Shown piece after piece: positions 34,828 through 43,893 of a stretch of DNA of 64,000 nt (its first letter is position 1; each line of letters starts with the position of its first letter). This stretch comes from Desulfonatronovibrio hydrogenovorans DSM 9292 (GTDB lineage: Bacteria; Desulfobacterota; Desulfovibrionia; Desulfovibrionales; Desulfonatronovibrionaceae): the NCBI RefSeq assembly GCF_000686525.1, contig NZ_JMKT01000008.1:372001-436000 (forward strand), read 5' to 3'. The notes beneath the pieces were generated by a model that did not search any database, was not told where the DNA came from, and saw only the letters and a program-made list of their open reading frames with translations. A program made the position numbers and the translations under genes.

Positions 34828-35469
34828 TTACCTTTTGTTTAGTTCGGGTTTATCCTGATTCTGCCAGAATCTTTCAGGCAGGCCCCGGTATTTATTAATG
34901 TCTTCCCACTTGATCATTTCTTCTTCGCCCTGATCCAGACCTATTCCCGGGTCCTTGTTGAAAAAGAACAGATGCGGCTTGAGCTTGCCCCAGAATATCC
35001 GGCACAGGATATACATGGGAATAAGTACAGCAGCGAAACCAACTGTGTTTCCAATAAGAGGAAGGCTGAAGAGCAGTTCGAATTCAACCCCGGTAAACCT
35101 GGTGGCCATCCAGCCCAGGGCAAAGGGGACCGGCCATAAGAAAGCCGCTCCCTGGGTAATCATGTTAAAGAAATATTTGCCAAATGCTTCATTGGCTTCC
35201 TTGTTGCAAGCTCGGAAATTATCCTTGTCCTTGAGGACGATGGCCTTGATGGACAGGTTGTGCATTCTGACGGCCTGAGCACGCAGCCTGTTCATATAAG
35301 AACTGTTGACCAAGGCTGCCAGTCTAAAGGTCAGCTCTCCAAGGAGGATGCACCAGATGCAGAGGATCAAGGTTCCGAAATAAAAACCCAATATCGGGAT
35401 CTCAAAGACCCTGAACGGGGCAATGAGCATGGAGTCGATCCAGACGTAGAGCTGATTCCAAATGTCCAT
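34828..35469 (-). CDS. Conserved-looking membrane protein, unknown
   Basis: The 213-residue protein has three or four membrane segments (about 25-55, 105-125 and 130-155) around a charged cytoplasmic-type loop (NRLRAQAVRMHN...LKDKDNFRACNKEANEAFGKYFF). This resembles the core of EMC3/TMCO1/DUF106 or Oxa1-like insertases, but the match is weak. The tail from residue 170 is soluble and charged. It is the first gene of the nine-gene minus-strand unit, separated from tauE-like genes upstream by a terminator. I do not assign a function. Confidence 0.65.
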   Translation of the reverse strand: MDIWNQLYVWIDSMLIAPFRVFEIPILGFYFGTLILCIWCILLGELTFRLAALVNSSYMNRLRAQAVRMHNLSIKAIVLKDKDNFRACNKEANEAFGKYFFNMITQGAAFLWPVPFALGWMATRFTGVEFELLFSLPLIGNTVGFAAVLIPMYILCRIFWGKLKPHLFFFNKDPGIGLDQGEEEMIKWEDINKYRGLPERFWQNQDKPELNKR

Positions 35470-35562
35470 ATCTGTTCCCTGTAAAAAAAGGTTTTGGTCC
35501 CTGAAGCAGCAGGTGGCTGATCATTTCTGAATTATTTTATTATAATTGATAGTCTCTCAAAT

Positions 35563-35600
35563 TAAAAGGGGCAACCCCACAGTTTGTGGAGTCGCCCCTG
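35563..35600 (-). terminator. Rho-independent terminator after TauE/SafE gene
   Basis: On the minus strand GGGGCGACTCCACA pairs with TGTGGGGTTGCCCC around a short loop (AAAC), followed by TTTTAATTT. It lies after the gene ending at 35623 and before the membrane-protein gene. Confidence 0.85.
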
Positions 35601-35622
35601 ATTGATCAGGGATCAGGCTGAC

Positions 35623-36786
35623 TCAGCCGAAGATGAGGCCGATGATATCTTTACCCAGAAAGCCTCTGGCCATGTAGTTCAGGCCGACATAAAAGGCCAG
35701 AATTATAAAGATTCTGGTCAGGATTTTGTCTGGAATGTATTGGGATGTCCTGGGTCCGACCATGGAGCCTGCAACAATGCCCACCAGCTGAGTTCCGATA
35801 AGGGGCCAATGGACCATCACTCCCTGCAGCATGTAGCTGGTGATGCTGGTCAGCATGCCAATGAGAACGGCCATGGCTGATGTACCTGCAGCCAGATACA
35901 TGGGCAGGCCTGCTACACTGGTTAAAAAAGGCACCAGGATGAAACCTCCGCCCACTCCGAGAAAAGCTGCAATGGAGGCAATGGCAAAGCCTCCCATTAC
36001 CGGAAGCAGCGGATTAAAGGAAAATTCAACTCCAAAGAAAGTAAAGACAATCTTTTTCAGGTTCATGCTCATGACCTTGACTCCTAGTTCTTTGGTGTCA
36101 ATGGTCTGACCGGATCTTTTCTTTTTCATGGTTGCTTCAAAGGCCTGGGCAGCCTGTTTGGCCTTTTTCTTTCTCTTCTGACCGGAAGGAGTTGTTTCGT
36201 AAAGCATCCAGCAACCGAGAAGAAGGACAAAAAGTCCGAAATATCCTATATAGTCCCTGAAGGACACTTTGCCTGCAGTCAGGGTGGGCACAAGGTAGCT
36301 TCCGAGGATGGAGCCCAGGGCCAGAGCCAGGCCAACCGGCCAGACCAGCCTTCCCAGCTTTAGGTAATTTATGGTTGAGACCAAAGCTGACAATCCTCCC
36401 ATGAATTGGTTTGAGACCCTGATGGAATCGGTGATGGTTCTGTTCAGGCCGGGAGATGTATTTCTGAAGCTGTCAGCATAGTTGCCAAGCCCATATATGG
36501 TTATATGCCCTATGCCGGCCATGATTCCGCCAAAGGCTCCCACCGTGGAAAATATCCAGCCAACCCAGATGGCCCAGAAAAAAGCCAGAATCAGGTTGAC
36601 CTGAGGCCCACCGGGAATCCCAAGATAACCTGGCTCTGCTTTTGGATCAATCTGTCCTGGCCCGGTTCCAGATGGTGTCTCCAGTATGGCCTGGGTTAGT
36701 GCATCGGCATTAACCATGTCCGGAACAGCAATAATAGATAAAGCCATTAGAATAACAGCAGCTGCAGTTGCTGAAAGTAAGCGCAT
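35623..36786 (-). CDS. TauE/SafE-family sulfite/organosulfonate exporter, copy 2
   Basis: A 387-residue membrane protein with a signal-like N-terminus, then about eight membrane segments. The TauE/SafE repeats are visible: FSTVGAFGGIMAGIGHI near residue 85 and AAFLGVGGGFILVPFLTSVAGLPMYLAAGTS in the second half. A basic loop (GQKRKKKAKQAAQAF) separates the halves. By eye it is about three-quarters identical to the next gene upstream. GGAGG precedes the ATG. TauE proteins export sulfite, sulfoacetate or similar anions; which one is moved here is unknown. Confidence 0.88.
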   Translation of the reverse strand: MRLLSATAAAVILMALSIIAVPDMVNADALTQAILETPSGTGPGQIDPKAEPGYLGIPGGPQVNLILAFFWAIWVGWIFSTVGAFGGIMAGIGHITIYGLGNYADSFRNTSPGLNRTITDSIRVSNQFMGGLSALVSTINYLKLGRLVWPVGLALALGSILGSYLVPTLTAGKVSFRDYIGYFGLFVLLLGCWMLYETTPSGQKRKKKAKQAAQAFEATMKKKRSGQTIDTKELGVKVMSMNLKKIVFTFFGVEFSFNPLLPVMGGFAIASIAAFLGVGGGFILVPFLTSVAGLPMYLAAGTSAMAVLIGMLTSITSYMLQGVMVHWPLIGTQLVGIVAGSMVGPRTSQYIPDKILTRIFIILAFYVGLNYMARGFLGKDIIGLIFG

Positions 36787-37250
36787 GAGTCCTCCAGAGT
36801 TGGCTATAATTTTTTAAAAATAAAGTACTTACTAATTTGAGTTGTCCAGGACTTCCTGGAAATGTCACAGGAAGGGATTTTTCCGATTCGTTATTTGAGA
36901 CATTCCTTGAAGGTGGTAATAACAATTACAATCAGACTATGCCATTAACTTTCCTGTGCTAAGTGATTACTGAGTGATCACAAAGGATATCAGGAAGGCC
37001 TTCTCAGTGAAGGCTGACGGAAGATTGCCATTTAAACTTATAAAAAAAGACTTGACCGTCACCTTGACTGGGGAGTCATGCTTTGCCAGAGGTAGCGGCC
37101 AAGTCCATTTTTATTTAAGCATTTATTTAGTATAATTTTCAAAAAAAAGGACTGTTGTCCATTTTGGGCTGGGGCGGCCAAATGGTCGCCCCAGCCTTGA
37201 TTATAAGTTAAGATACCCTTGTAAAGACAGTTTTTTTACTAGGGGCTTTG
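36787..37250. other. Intergenic region between tandem TauE/SafE genes
   Basis: 464 bases with no credible gene. It is AT-rich towards the downstream gene and includes a short palindrome (TCCAGGACTTCCTGGA at about 36845-36860) some 60 bases upstream of the ATG at 36786, and a GC-rich hairpin at 37167-37196. Its length suggests the two paralogues have separate promoters. Confidence 0.5.
37167..37196. terminator. GC-rich hairpin after first TauE/SafE gene
   Basis: GGCTGGGGCG pairs with CGCCCCAGCC around a ten-base loop, about 55 bases past the stop codon at 37251. There is no T tract on the minus strand, so if it terminates it does so weakly; it may protect the mRNA end. Confidence 0.5.
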
Positions 37251-38405
37251 TTAGCCTCCGGTAATGAGCTGGATAAGGTCCTTGCCGATGAAACCTCTGG
37301 CCATGAAGTTAAGACCTACGTAAAAGGCCAGAACTATGAAGATCCTGGTCAGGACCTTGTCAGGGATATACTGAGAGGTCCTGGGGCCAATCATGGACCC
37401 GACCACAATGCCCACCAGCTGGGTTCCGATTAGGGGCCAGTGAACCAGAACCCCGGCCACCATATAGCTCAGGATACTGGTTATCATGCCGATGAGAACG
37501 GCCATGGCTGATGTGCCTGCAGCCAGATACATGGGCAGACCGGCAATGCTGGTCAGAAACGGCACCAGCATGAACCCGCCGCCGACACCCAGAAAGGCTG
37601 CAATGGCAGCGATGATAAATCCGCCCACAATGGGAAAAATAGGATTAAAAGAGAATTCAACACCGTAAAAGGTGAAGGCGACCTTTTTCAGGTTCATGGA
37701 AATTACTTTCACGCCGAGTTCAGTGGTATCTACGGCTTCGCCGGCCCTCTTTTTCTTCATTGTGGCTTCAAAGGCCTGGGCTGCTTCCTTGGCTTTTTTC
37801 TTTCTCTTCTGACCGGCCGGAGTGGTTTCATAAAGCATATAGATACCAAGGACCAGGACAAAAATACCGAAGTACCCGACGTACTCTCTGAAGGAAATTC
37901 TGCCAGCAGTAAGGGTGGGGATCAGCCAGCTGCCCAGGATTGACCCGGCTGCCAGAAAGATACCCACAGGCCAGACCAGCCGGCCGAGTTTGAGGTAGTT
38001 AAAAGTGGAAACCAGGGCGCTCAAGCCCACCATGAACTGGTTGGAAACCCGGATGGAGTCTGTAACCGACCTGTTAAGGGTGGGAGCGGTTTCTCTGAAG
38101 CCCTGAGCATAGTTGCCCAGTCCGTAAATGGTGATGTGTCCGATACCGGCCATGATTCCGCCAAAGGCTCCCACAGTGGAGAATATCCAGCCAACCCAGA
38201 TGGCCCACAAAAAAGCCAGAATCAGGTTGATCTGGGGACCTCCAGGGATACCCAGATAGCCGGGTTCATCCCCTGGGTTGACAACACCAGAGGCAATTCC
38301 CTGGTTGATGCCTTCAGTCAGCCGGTCGGCCAGGGCTGTTCCACCCAAGGCCAGGGTAAGCATTACGAGCACGAGAAAGCTGATTAAAAAAAGTTTTTTG
38401 GGCAT
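37251..38405 (-). CDS. TauE/SafE-family sulfite/organosulfonate exporter, copy 1
   Basis: From ATG 38405 (AAGGAGG upstream) the product has 384 residues: a cleavable-looking N-terminus, the GIPGGPQINLILAF segment, then TauE/SafE membrane segments with FSTVGAFGGIMAGIGHI and AAFLGVGGGFMLVPFLTSIAGLPMYLAAGTS. It is a tandem paralogue of the gene at 35623. It starts 28 bases after the ferredoxin gene and is probably on the same transcript. A link to sulfur-oxyanion efflux is inferred from the family only. Confidence 0.88.
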   Translation of the reverse strand: MPKKLFLISFLVLVMLTLALGGTALADRLTEGINQGIASGVVNPGDEPGYLGIPGGPQINLILAFLWAIWVGWIFSTVGAFGGIMAGIGHITIYGLGNYAQGFRETAPTLNRSVTDSIRVSNQFMVGLSALVSTFNYLKLGRLVWPVGIFLAAGSILGSWLIPTLTAGRISFREYVGYFGIFVLVLGIYMLYETTPAGQKRKKKAKEAAQAFEATMKKKRAGEAVDTTELGVKVISMNLKKVAFTFYGVEFSFNPIFPIVGGFIIAAIAAFLGVGGGFMLVPFLTSIAGLPMYLAAGTSAMAVLIGMITSILSYMVAGVLVHWPLIGTQLVGIVVGSMIGPRTSQYIPDKVLTRIFIVLAFYVGLNFMARGFIGKDLIQLITGG

Positions 38406-38433
38406 GACTCCCTCCTTAATAAGATGTGAATGA

Positions 38434-38949
38434 TTAACCTCTTTCCTGTTCAGACAAAAGAATCTGGGTGGCATAATCCAGTCGGGTCTGGGACGATGCC
38501 TCATTGGGCTTGATAAAAGAAAGGGCGTGAGTGGTGCAGCCGGTTACGCATGCAGGCTTTAACCCCTGGTCCACCCGGTCCCGGCAGTAGTCGCACTTGA
38601 TGGCCCGGCCGTTGACCTCGTCCCATTGAGGTATTTTCCAGGGACAGGCTACTATACAGGCCTTGCAGCCCACGCAGAGCTCCTGGTTGACAAAAACAAT
38701 TCCGTCCTGTTCTCGCTTGGTCATAGCGCCGGTGGGGCAGGCAGATACGCACCAGGGGTTCTCACAATGAAAACAGGGCATGAACAGGGTCAGATACCTG
38801 GGCTGATCCTTTTTTTTGACCGGACCTACTGAAATCAACTGGCCAAACCTTGCTCCTGCAGGAACCTTGTTCTTGGCCTTGCAGTGCACTTCACAGGCCT
38901 TGCAGCTGATGCACCTTTTCTGATCGATTTTAATGAAATAGTTACTCAT
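38434..38949 (-). CDS. Multi-cluster 4Fe-4S ferredoxin (DmsB/NrfC type)
   Basis: This 171-residue protein has four Cys groups typical of the electron-transfer subunits of molybdopterin oxidoreductases: CISCKACEVHCKAKN, CFHCENPWCVSACP, CVGCKACIVACP and CDYCRDRVDQGLKPACVTGC. It has no signal peptide, so it is cytoplasmic. No catalytic or NrfD-type membrane subunit is adjacent; its neighbours are nuoN and the TauE/SafE gene. The molybdopterin oxidoreductase at 50766 also lacks partners and is a possible mate, an inference only. Confidence 0.9.
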   Translation of the reverse strand: MSNYFIKIDQKRCISCKACEVHCKAKNKVPAGARFGQLISVGPVKKKDQPRYLTLFMPCFHCENPWCVSACPTGAMTKREQDGIVFVNQELCVGCKACIVACPWKIPQWDEVNGRAIKCDYCRDRVDQGLKPACVTGCTTHALSFIKPNEASSQTRLDYATQILLSEQERG

Positions 38950-39022
38950 GGTTACCTCCTGATTACCCCTCTTTTATGTAAAGATCAATTAGCATCACAA
39001 AAAAATGCACTCCCTGGGCAGG

Positions 39023-40438
39023 TCAATAAAGAAGAAAATTGCCGGCCCGTAAAAGCAGGTTAAAGATGTTCTGGGGGAGCAGACCCAGGTACAGAACTCC
39101 AAGGGCCAGAGCCATGGCAATGGAGGTTCCGGCCGGAGAAATGTTTATTTTTGCTGGTACAACCTGATCCAGGGTGTAGGCGTGACGGACCAGATTGAGA
39201 TAATAGTATATGGCCAATGCAGTATTGATGGCTGCCACAATGACCAGCCAGTAAAAACCTTCGCCCCAGGCTGAATTAAGCAGGAAGAGTTTGCCGGTAA
39301 ACCCAGCAGTAGGCGGCAGGCCTACCAGGGCAAAGGCAGCCACTGCCAGAACAAAGGCCAGGACCGGTGAACTTTTATACAGTCCCCTGAGATCGTTGAC
39401 ATATACGTTGCGTCCATTGTCCGAAAGTCTGGTTATGACCCAGAAAATGGTCAGATTCATTATCATGTAGACCAGGGCGTAATAAGAGGCCGCAGCCAGG
39501 CCGTAACTCCCTCCGGCCACCAGGCCCATCATGACGAAACCGGCGTGGGACACACTGGAATAGCCGAGAAGTCTTTTGATGTCCCTCTGGTTCAGGGCGG
39601 CCAGGTTGCCAATGGTCATGGAAAGAGCTGCAAAGATGGCCAGCATTGTCTTGACTTCCATTCCAGGGTTAAAGGCCATGAGCCTGACCAGGACAATAAT
39701 GGCCCCCAGTTTGGGCAGGGTGGCGGCAAAAGCAGCGGTTTCATTGCTGGCACCCTGGTAGACGTCGGCAGCCCAGAAATGAAAGGGGAAAAGGGCCAGT
39801 TTATACACAAAGGCCAGCAGAAACATTCCCAGTCCGATCAAAGCCATGGGCTGTTCAGAAAAGGACCAGCTCATGGTGGCCAAAGCATGAATGTAAGTGG
39901 TGTGCTGTCCGGCAATGATATAGGAGATTCCGTAAAGTCCTATGGCTGTAGCAACGGCTCCGAAAAGGGCGTATTTTATGGTGCCTTCCACTGCTCTGGG
40001 ATCGCTGTTGCGTAAAGGCAGAAGAATATACAGGCTGAATGAAGCCAGTTCCAGAGAAATGTATATGGTGAAAAGTTCAACAGTGCTGGAAAGGAGAAGC
40101 AGGCCAAAGGAGCTCATGAACATGAAAAAGAAGTAGTCGGCCCGGTTGGCCTTGCCCATGGACTGGTTTTTTATGGCGTTGGCACTGCAGATGGCTAGGC
40201 CCAGAAAAATCATGAACTTGAAGAACTGGGAAAGACCGTCAATTTTATAGGAGTGATAGAACATGAAGTCTGACTGGCCAAAGGAGAACAAGGCAATGAA
40301 CGCACCTGCAAAAGCTGCATAGGGCACCCACTCGGTCTTGTCCTTTAGTCTTTGGCTTATACTCTGCACAAACAGGATGCTCAGCAGCCCGACCATGTAC
40401 AGTTCTGGAATTATGAGTTGGGGGTTGAAATTCAGCAA
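39023..40438 (-). CDS. nuoN: NADH-quinone oxidoreductase-type subunit N
   Basis: A 471-residue antiporter-like complex I subunit with about 14 membrane helices. Family features include YISLELASFSLYILLP, the ALFGAVATAIGLYG helix, FHFWAADVYQGASNETAAFAATLPKLG and the DIKRLLGYSSVSHAGF segment. It is the last nuo gene of the operon, 72 bases after nuoM. It takes part in proton (or sodium) pumping in the membrane arm. Confidence 0.93.
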   Translation of the reverse strand: MLNFNPQLIIPELYMVGLLSILFVQSISQRLKDKTEWVPYAAFAGAFIALFSFGQSDFMFYHSYKIDGLSQFFKFMIFLGLAICSANAIKNQSMGKANRADYFFFMFMSSFGLLLLSSTVELFTIYISLELASFSLYILLPLRNSDPRAVEGTIKYALFGAVATAIGLYGISYIIAGQHTTYIHALATMSWSFSEQPMALIGLGMFLLAFVYKLALFPFHFWAADVYQGASNETAAFAATLPKLGAIIVLVRLMAFNPGMEVKTMLAIFAALSMTIGNLAALNQRDIKRLLGYSSVSHAGFVMMGLVAGGSYGLAAASYYALVYMIMNLTIFWVITRLSDNGRNVYVNDLRGLYKSSPVLAFVLAVAAFALVGLPPTAGFTGKLFLLNSAWGEGFYWLVIVAAINTALAIYYYLNLVRHAYTLDQVVPAKINISPAGTSIAMALALGVLYLGLLPQNIFNLLLRAGNFLLY

Positions 40439-40510
40439 GGTCTTTCTCCTTTTATCCTTCTGAGATCATTATATTCCCTGTGTCTTTAAGGCGGATTCGG
40501 CCCAAAGAGT

Positions 40511-42055
40511 TCACTCTTTTAGGCTCAAGTTTTTTTCCTCCAGCAATCCGGCCAGACTTGTCTGATGCTCTGCTTCCAAGGTAATATTATCATTGCTGGC
40601 CTGGATGTAGCCCAGGACTTTTTCAATGGACGGAGTCATAGTCTTGAGGGCCAGGGTCGGAGCCAGACCGATGTACAGGACCAGTACACCCAGGGGAAGC
40701 AGATAGGCCCACTCCCTGAAGTTCAGGTCTTTCCATTGTCTGGCTTTTTCCACCACTGGTTCTCCATAAGCCAGTTTTTGCAGTAGCCTCAGCATGTAGG
40801 CTGCAGCCAGAAGGGCTCCAGGCACCGCTAAAAGCCCAATGATCAGGCTGTGTTCAAAGGCTCCAATCAGGACCAATGCTTCACCTACGAAGCTGTTGGT
40901 TCCTGGAAAGGCCAGGGAGGACAGGGAAAACAATCCAAAAAAGAAGATATAGGCTGGCAGAAACCTGGCTATGCCCATGTTATCCTTTATCTCCCGGCTG
41001 TGGCTGCGTTCGTATATGGCTCCCACCAGCATGAACAGTGCTCCGGTGGTAATGCCATGGTTGATCATCTGGATAACCGCGCCTTCCAGCCCGCGGACGT
41101 TGAGGACAAATATGCCTAGAGTTACGAACCCCATATGGGCGACTGATGAATAAGCAATGAGCTTTTTCATGTCGTTCTGTCCCAGGGCCACCAAGCCGCC
41201 GTAAATAATGGAGGCAATGGAGATCCCGATCATGAGGGGGGCAAAGTAGACGCTGGCATCAGGGGTCATGGACAGACAGAACCTGATGAATCCATAGGTT
41301 CCCATTTTCAGCAGAACAGAGGCCAGAAGGACTGAGCCGGCTGTGGGAGCCTGGACGTGAGCTGCCGGCAGCCAGGTGTGGAATGGAAACATGGGTACTT
41401 TGATGGCAAAGGCCAGGGCCATGGCCAGAAAGGTCCAGGCCTGAAACCTGAATGAAAAGTCCTTGGCAATTAGTTCAGGAATGGAGAAGGTGCCTCCTGC
41501 CACGTAAAAGGCGACAATGGCTACCAGCAGAAGAGTACTTCCGGCCAGGGTGTAGATGAAGAATTTCAGAGAAGCGTATTTCTTTTCCGGGCCGCCCCAC
41601 ACTGCTATCAGCAGGAACATGGGGACCAGCATCACTTCCCAAAAGATGTAGAACAGGACAAAATCCAGGGCAACAAAGACTCCGATACAGGCTGCAGTCA
41701 TGAGCAGCATGCAGATGTGGAATTCTTTGACCCGCTGTCCAATGTAAGTCCAGGAGCAGAGTACACAAAAGGGCAAAAGCAGGACGGTCAGCAGGACCAT
41801 AAGGAAGCTTATGCCGTCAATCCCGATATGGTAGTTTATATTCCAATGGGGTATCCAGGAATATAGCTCCACAAACTGGAAGTCTGCATATCCCAGCCTG
41901 AATTTCAATAGTGGCAGGGCCAGGAGAATTTGCACAAAGGCCACTGCCAGCGACACCTGGCGGACTGCCAGTTCCCTGCGGATGAACACCAGAAGAACTG
42001 ATGCAGCCAGGGGGAAGAAAATCAAGGTGCTGAGTACCGGCCAGCTTGAATTCAT
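40511..42055 (-). CDS. nuoM: NADH-quinone oxidoreductase-type subunit M
   Basis: About 514 residues from ATG 42055, with GGAG at a good distance; a TTG 15 bases upstream is less likely. NuoM features are SWIPHWNINYHIGIDGISFLMVLLT, FYIFWEVMLVPMFLLIAVWGG, VPMFPFHTWLPAAHVQAPTAGSV and NDMKKLIAYSSVAHMGFV. It is a proton-pumping antiporter-like subunit of the membrane arm, placed between the second extra antiporter-like gene and nuoN. Confidence 0.94.
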   Translation of the reverse strand: MNSSWPVLSTLIFFPLAASVLLVFIRRELAVRQVSLAVAFVQILLALPLLKFRLGYADFQFVELYSWIPHWNINYHIGIDGISFLMVLLTVLLLPFCVLCSWTYIGQRVKEFHICMLLMTAACIGVFVALDFVLFYIFWEVMLVPMFLLIAVWGGPEKKYASLKFFIYTLAGSTLLLVAIVAFYVAGGTFSIPELIAKDFSFRFQAWTFLAMALAFAIKVPMFPFHTWLPAAHVQAPTAGSVLLASVLLKMGTYGFIRFCLSMTPDASVYFAPLMIGISIASIIYGGLVALGQNDMKKLIAYSSVAHMGFVTLGIFVLNVRGLEGAVIQMINHGITTGALFMLVGAIYERSHSREIKDNMGIARFLPAYIFFFGLFSLSSLAFPGTNSFVGEALVLIGAFEHSLIIGLLAVPGALLAAAYMLRLLQKLAYGEPVVEKARQWKDLNFREWAYLLPLGVLVLYIGLAPTLALKTMTPSIEKVLGYIQASNDNITLEAEHQTSLAGLLEEKNLSLKE

Positions 42056-42114
42056 TGGTAACGGCTCCAAGTTTAAGGTATGTTGATCAGTCCATTAAAC
42101 ATTGATCATGATTG

Positions 42115-43893
42115 TTATAAAAAGAAAACAAAGGCAGCCACAATAAGGGCCAGAAATACGGCAATGCCTAGATATTCCTGAATATATCCGGTCTGGGTCC
42201 TGTTAATGTTTTTCCCTATCCTCAAAACTCCATAAGCGGTCCCGTCAACAACCCGGTCAATATCATCCCGGTCAAACTGGGATGAACCTTTGGCCAGGCC
42301 CATAAGGCCAGCCAGCCCGATCTTTCTATATACCTCTGACCAGACAGAGTCGGTGGAAGCTACCGGCTTGTTGGCCAACCCTATGAACTTTCTGGAACCG
42401 ATCCTGTAGAACCAGTCCAGGTCAATGCTGATGGTTGGTTCAGGGGCCAGTTTTTTGATGAGCAGGAAAAATCCCAGGGCCGTGAAAAGCAGGATCTGCA
42501 TCACTTCCATGAAGTGGTACATGGTGTACGGCTGGAAATCGATCCCGTAGGGAAGCATGTTATAGAGATAAGGGGTGTAAATACCGATGAAAATGCAGAG
42601 CACTGAGGCGATAGCCATGGCTGCGTTCATGTTCCATGATGGATCCTTGGCTTTTTCCCAGGTTTCCTTGCTGCAATTGTTTTTACCGAACCAGATGAAA
42701 TAAGGAACCTTGAGTCCGGTATGCAGGAAGGTCCCAGCCGAGGCCAGGGTCAGCAGAAATGCAGCCCAGTAGATGTGTTCATCAAAACTTGCAGCAACGA
42801 TTATGGATTTGCTGACAAACCCGCTGAACAGTGGAAATGCGGATATGGACAGCCCGCCGATCAGGGTGAAGACAAAGGTCCAGGGCATCTTTTTGTACAG
42901 ACCGCCCAGGTCAGAGAATTTGCTCTTGCCTGTCATGTGCAGGACCGCGCCGCAACCCATGAACAGAAGTCCTTTGTACAGGATATGGGCAAAGGCGTGG
43001 GCTACGGTTCCATTGATGGCCAGCTGGGTCCCTATTCCCACTCCTGCGACCATGTACCCCACCTGGCTGATTACATGGTAAGCCAGCAGCCGGCGGCAGT
43101 CATTTTCCAGAACAGCATAAACAACTCCGTACAAGGCCATGATTACGCCCAGAGGAATCAGAATTTCCATGCCAGCAAAACCTCTGGCCAGGGCGTAGAC
43201 CGCAGTTTTGGTGGTGAAGGCGCACATGAAAACCGATCCCATCACAGTGGCTTCGCCGTAGGCGTCAGGCAGCCAGGCATGCAAGGGGGGAACAGCAGCG
43301 TTGAGGATGAATCCGATCATGATCAGATAAATGGCCAGGTTGGGTTCAGCCACGTTGAGATGAACAAAGGAGAGGTCTCCGGTGTTCTGATAGTGGATGA
43401 CTATCCCGGCCAGAAGGACCACGCCGCCGAATCCGTGAACCAGCAGATACCTGAATCCTGAAGCCAGAGCAGAATCGGTTTTTCGGTACCAGACCAGGAA
43501 GACCGAAGAAAAAGCCATGACTTCCCAGAACAGGAACAGGCTCAAAAAATCGCCGCAGAAAATCACCCCAAGGGAACCTGCCACGTAAAGCCAGGCAGTT
43601 ATATGCTGACCGTTGTCTTTGACATGCAGCCCGTACAGGGTGCCGATGATACACATGAGGGTCATGATATAGCCAAAGACCAGGCTGAGCCGATCCACCC
43701 GGCCAAACACGACTTCCCATTGCATGTAGTGAAATATGCCGTAAGTTCCCTGGCTCATGGAGAGGACTGCGCCAAAGGCCAGGATGGGAACGGCCAGCAG
43801 AAACACTGATCTGGCCTGGCCTTTGAACAGAGGGAGGAGCAGAGCACCCAGGCCGAGGATCACAGCCGGGTGAACAAAGATCTCACTTGTCAT
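42115..43893 (-). CDS. Antiporter-like proton/sodium-pumping subunit (NuoL/MrpD-like), second copy
   Basis: A 592-residue membrane protein of the proton-conducting transporter family. Motifs include FLFWEVMAFSSVFLVWY, NAAVPPLHAWLPDAYGEATVMGSVF, NDCRRLLAYHVISQVGYMVAG and HILYKGLLFMGCGAVL. The C-terminal 120 residues contain a lone amphipathic stretch and a final helix, reminiscent of NuoL's lateral helix but shorter. In Desulfovibrionales such genes are labelled Na+/H+ antiporter subunit D. It overlaps the 84-residue gene by 11 bases. Confidence 0.88.
   Translation of the reverse strand: MTSEIFVHPAVILGLGALLLPLFKGQARSVFLLAVPILAFGAVLSMSQGTYGIFHYMQWEVVFGRVDRLSLVFGYIMTLMCIIGTLYGLHVKDNGQHITAWLYVAGSLGVIFCGDFLSLFLFWEVMAFSSVFLVWYRKTDSALASGFRYLLVHGFGGVVLLAGIVIHYQNTGDLSFVHLNVAEPNLAIYLIMIGFILNAAVPPLHAWLPDAYGEATVMGSVFMCAFTTKTAVYALARGFAGMEILIPLGVIMALYGVVYAVLENDCRRLLAYHVISQVGYMVAGVGIGTQLAINGTVAHAFAHILYKGLLFMGCGAVLHMTGKSKFSDLGGLYKKMPWTFVFTLIGGLSISAFPLFSGFVSKSIIVAASFDEHIYWAAFLLTLASAGTFLHTGLKVPYFIWFGKNNCSKETWEKAKDPSWNMNAAMAIASVLCIFIGIYTPYLYNMLPYGIDFQPYTMYHFMEVMQILLFTALGFFLLIKKLAPEPTISIDLDWFYRIGSRKFIGLANKPVASTDSVWSEVYRKIGLAGLMGLAKGSSQFDRDDIDRVVDGTAYGVLRIGKNINRTQTGYIQEYLGIAVFLALIVAAFVFFL

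Noticed and set aside
36800-36815. Fifteen-base match TTGGCTATAATTTTT shared with 11074-11088, upstream of the selenoprotein
   Set aside because: Distances to the two start codons differ greatly (about 14 against 73 bases) and an AT-rich 15-mer repeated once in 64 kb can arise by chance.
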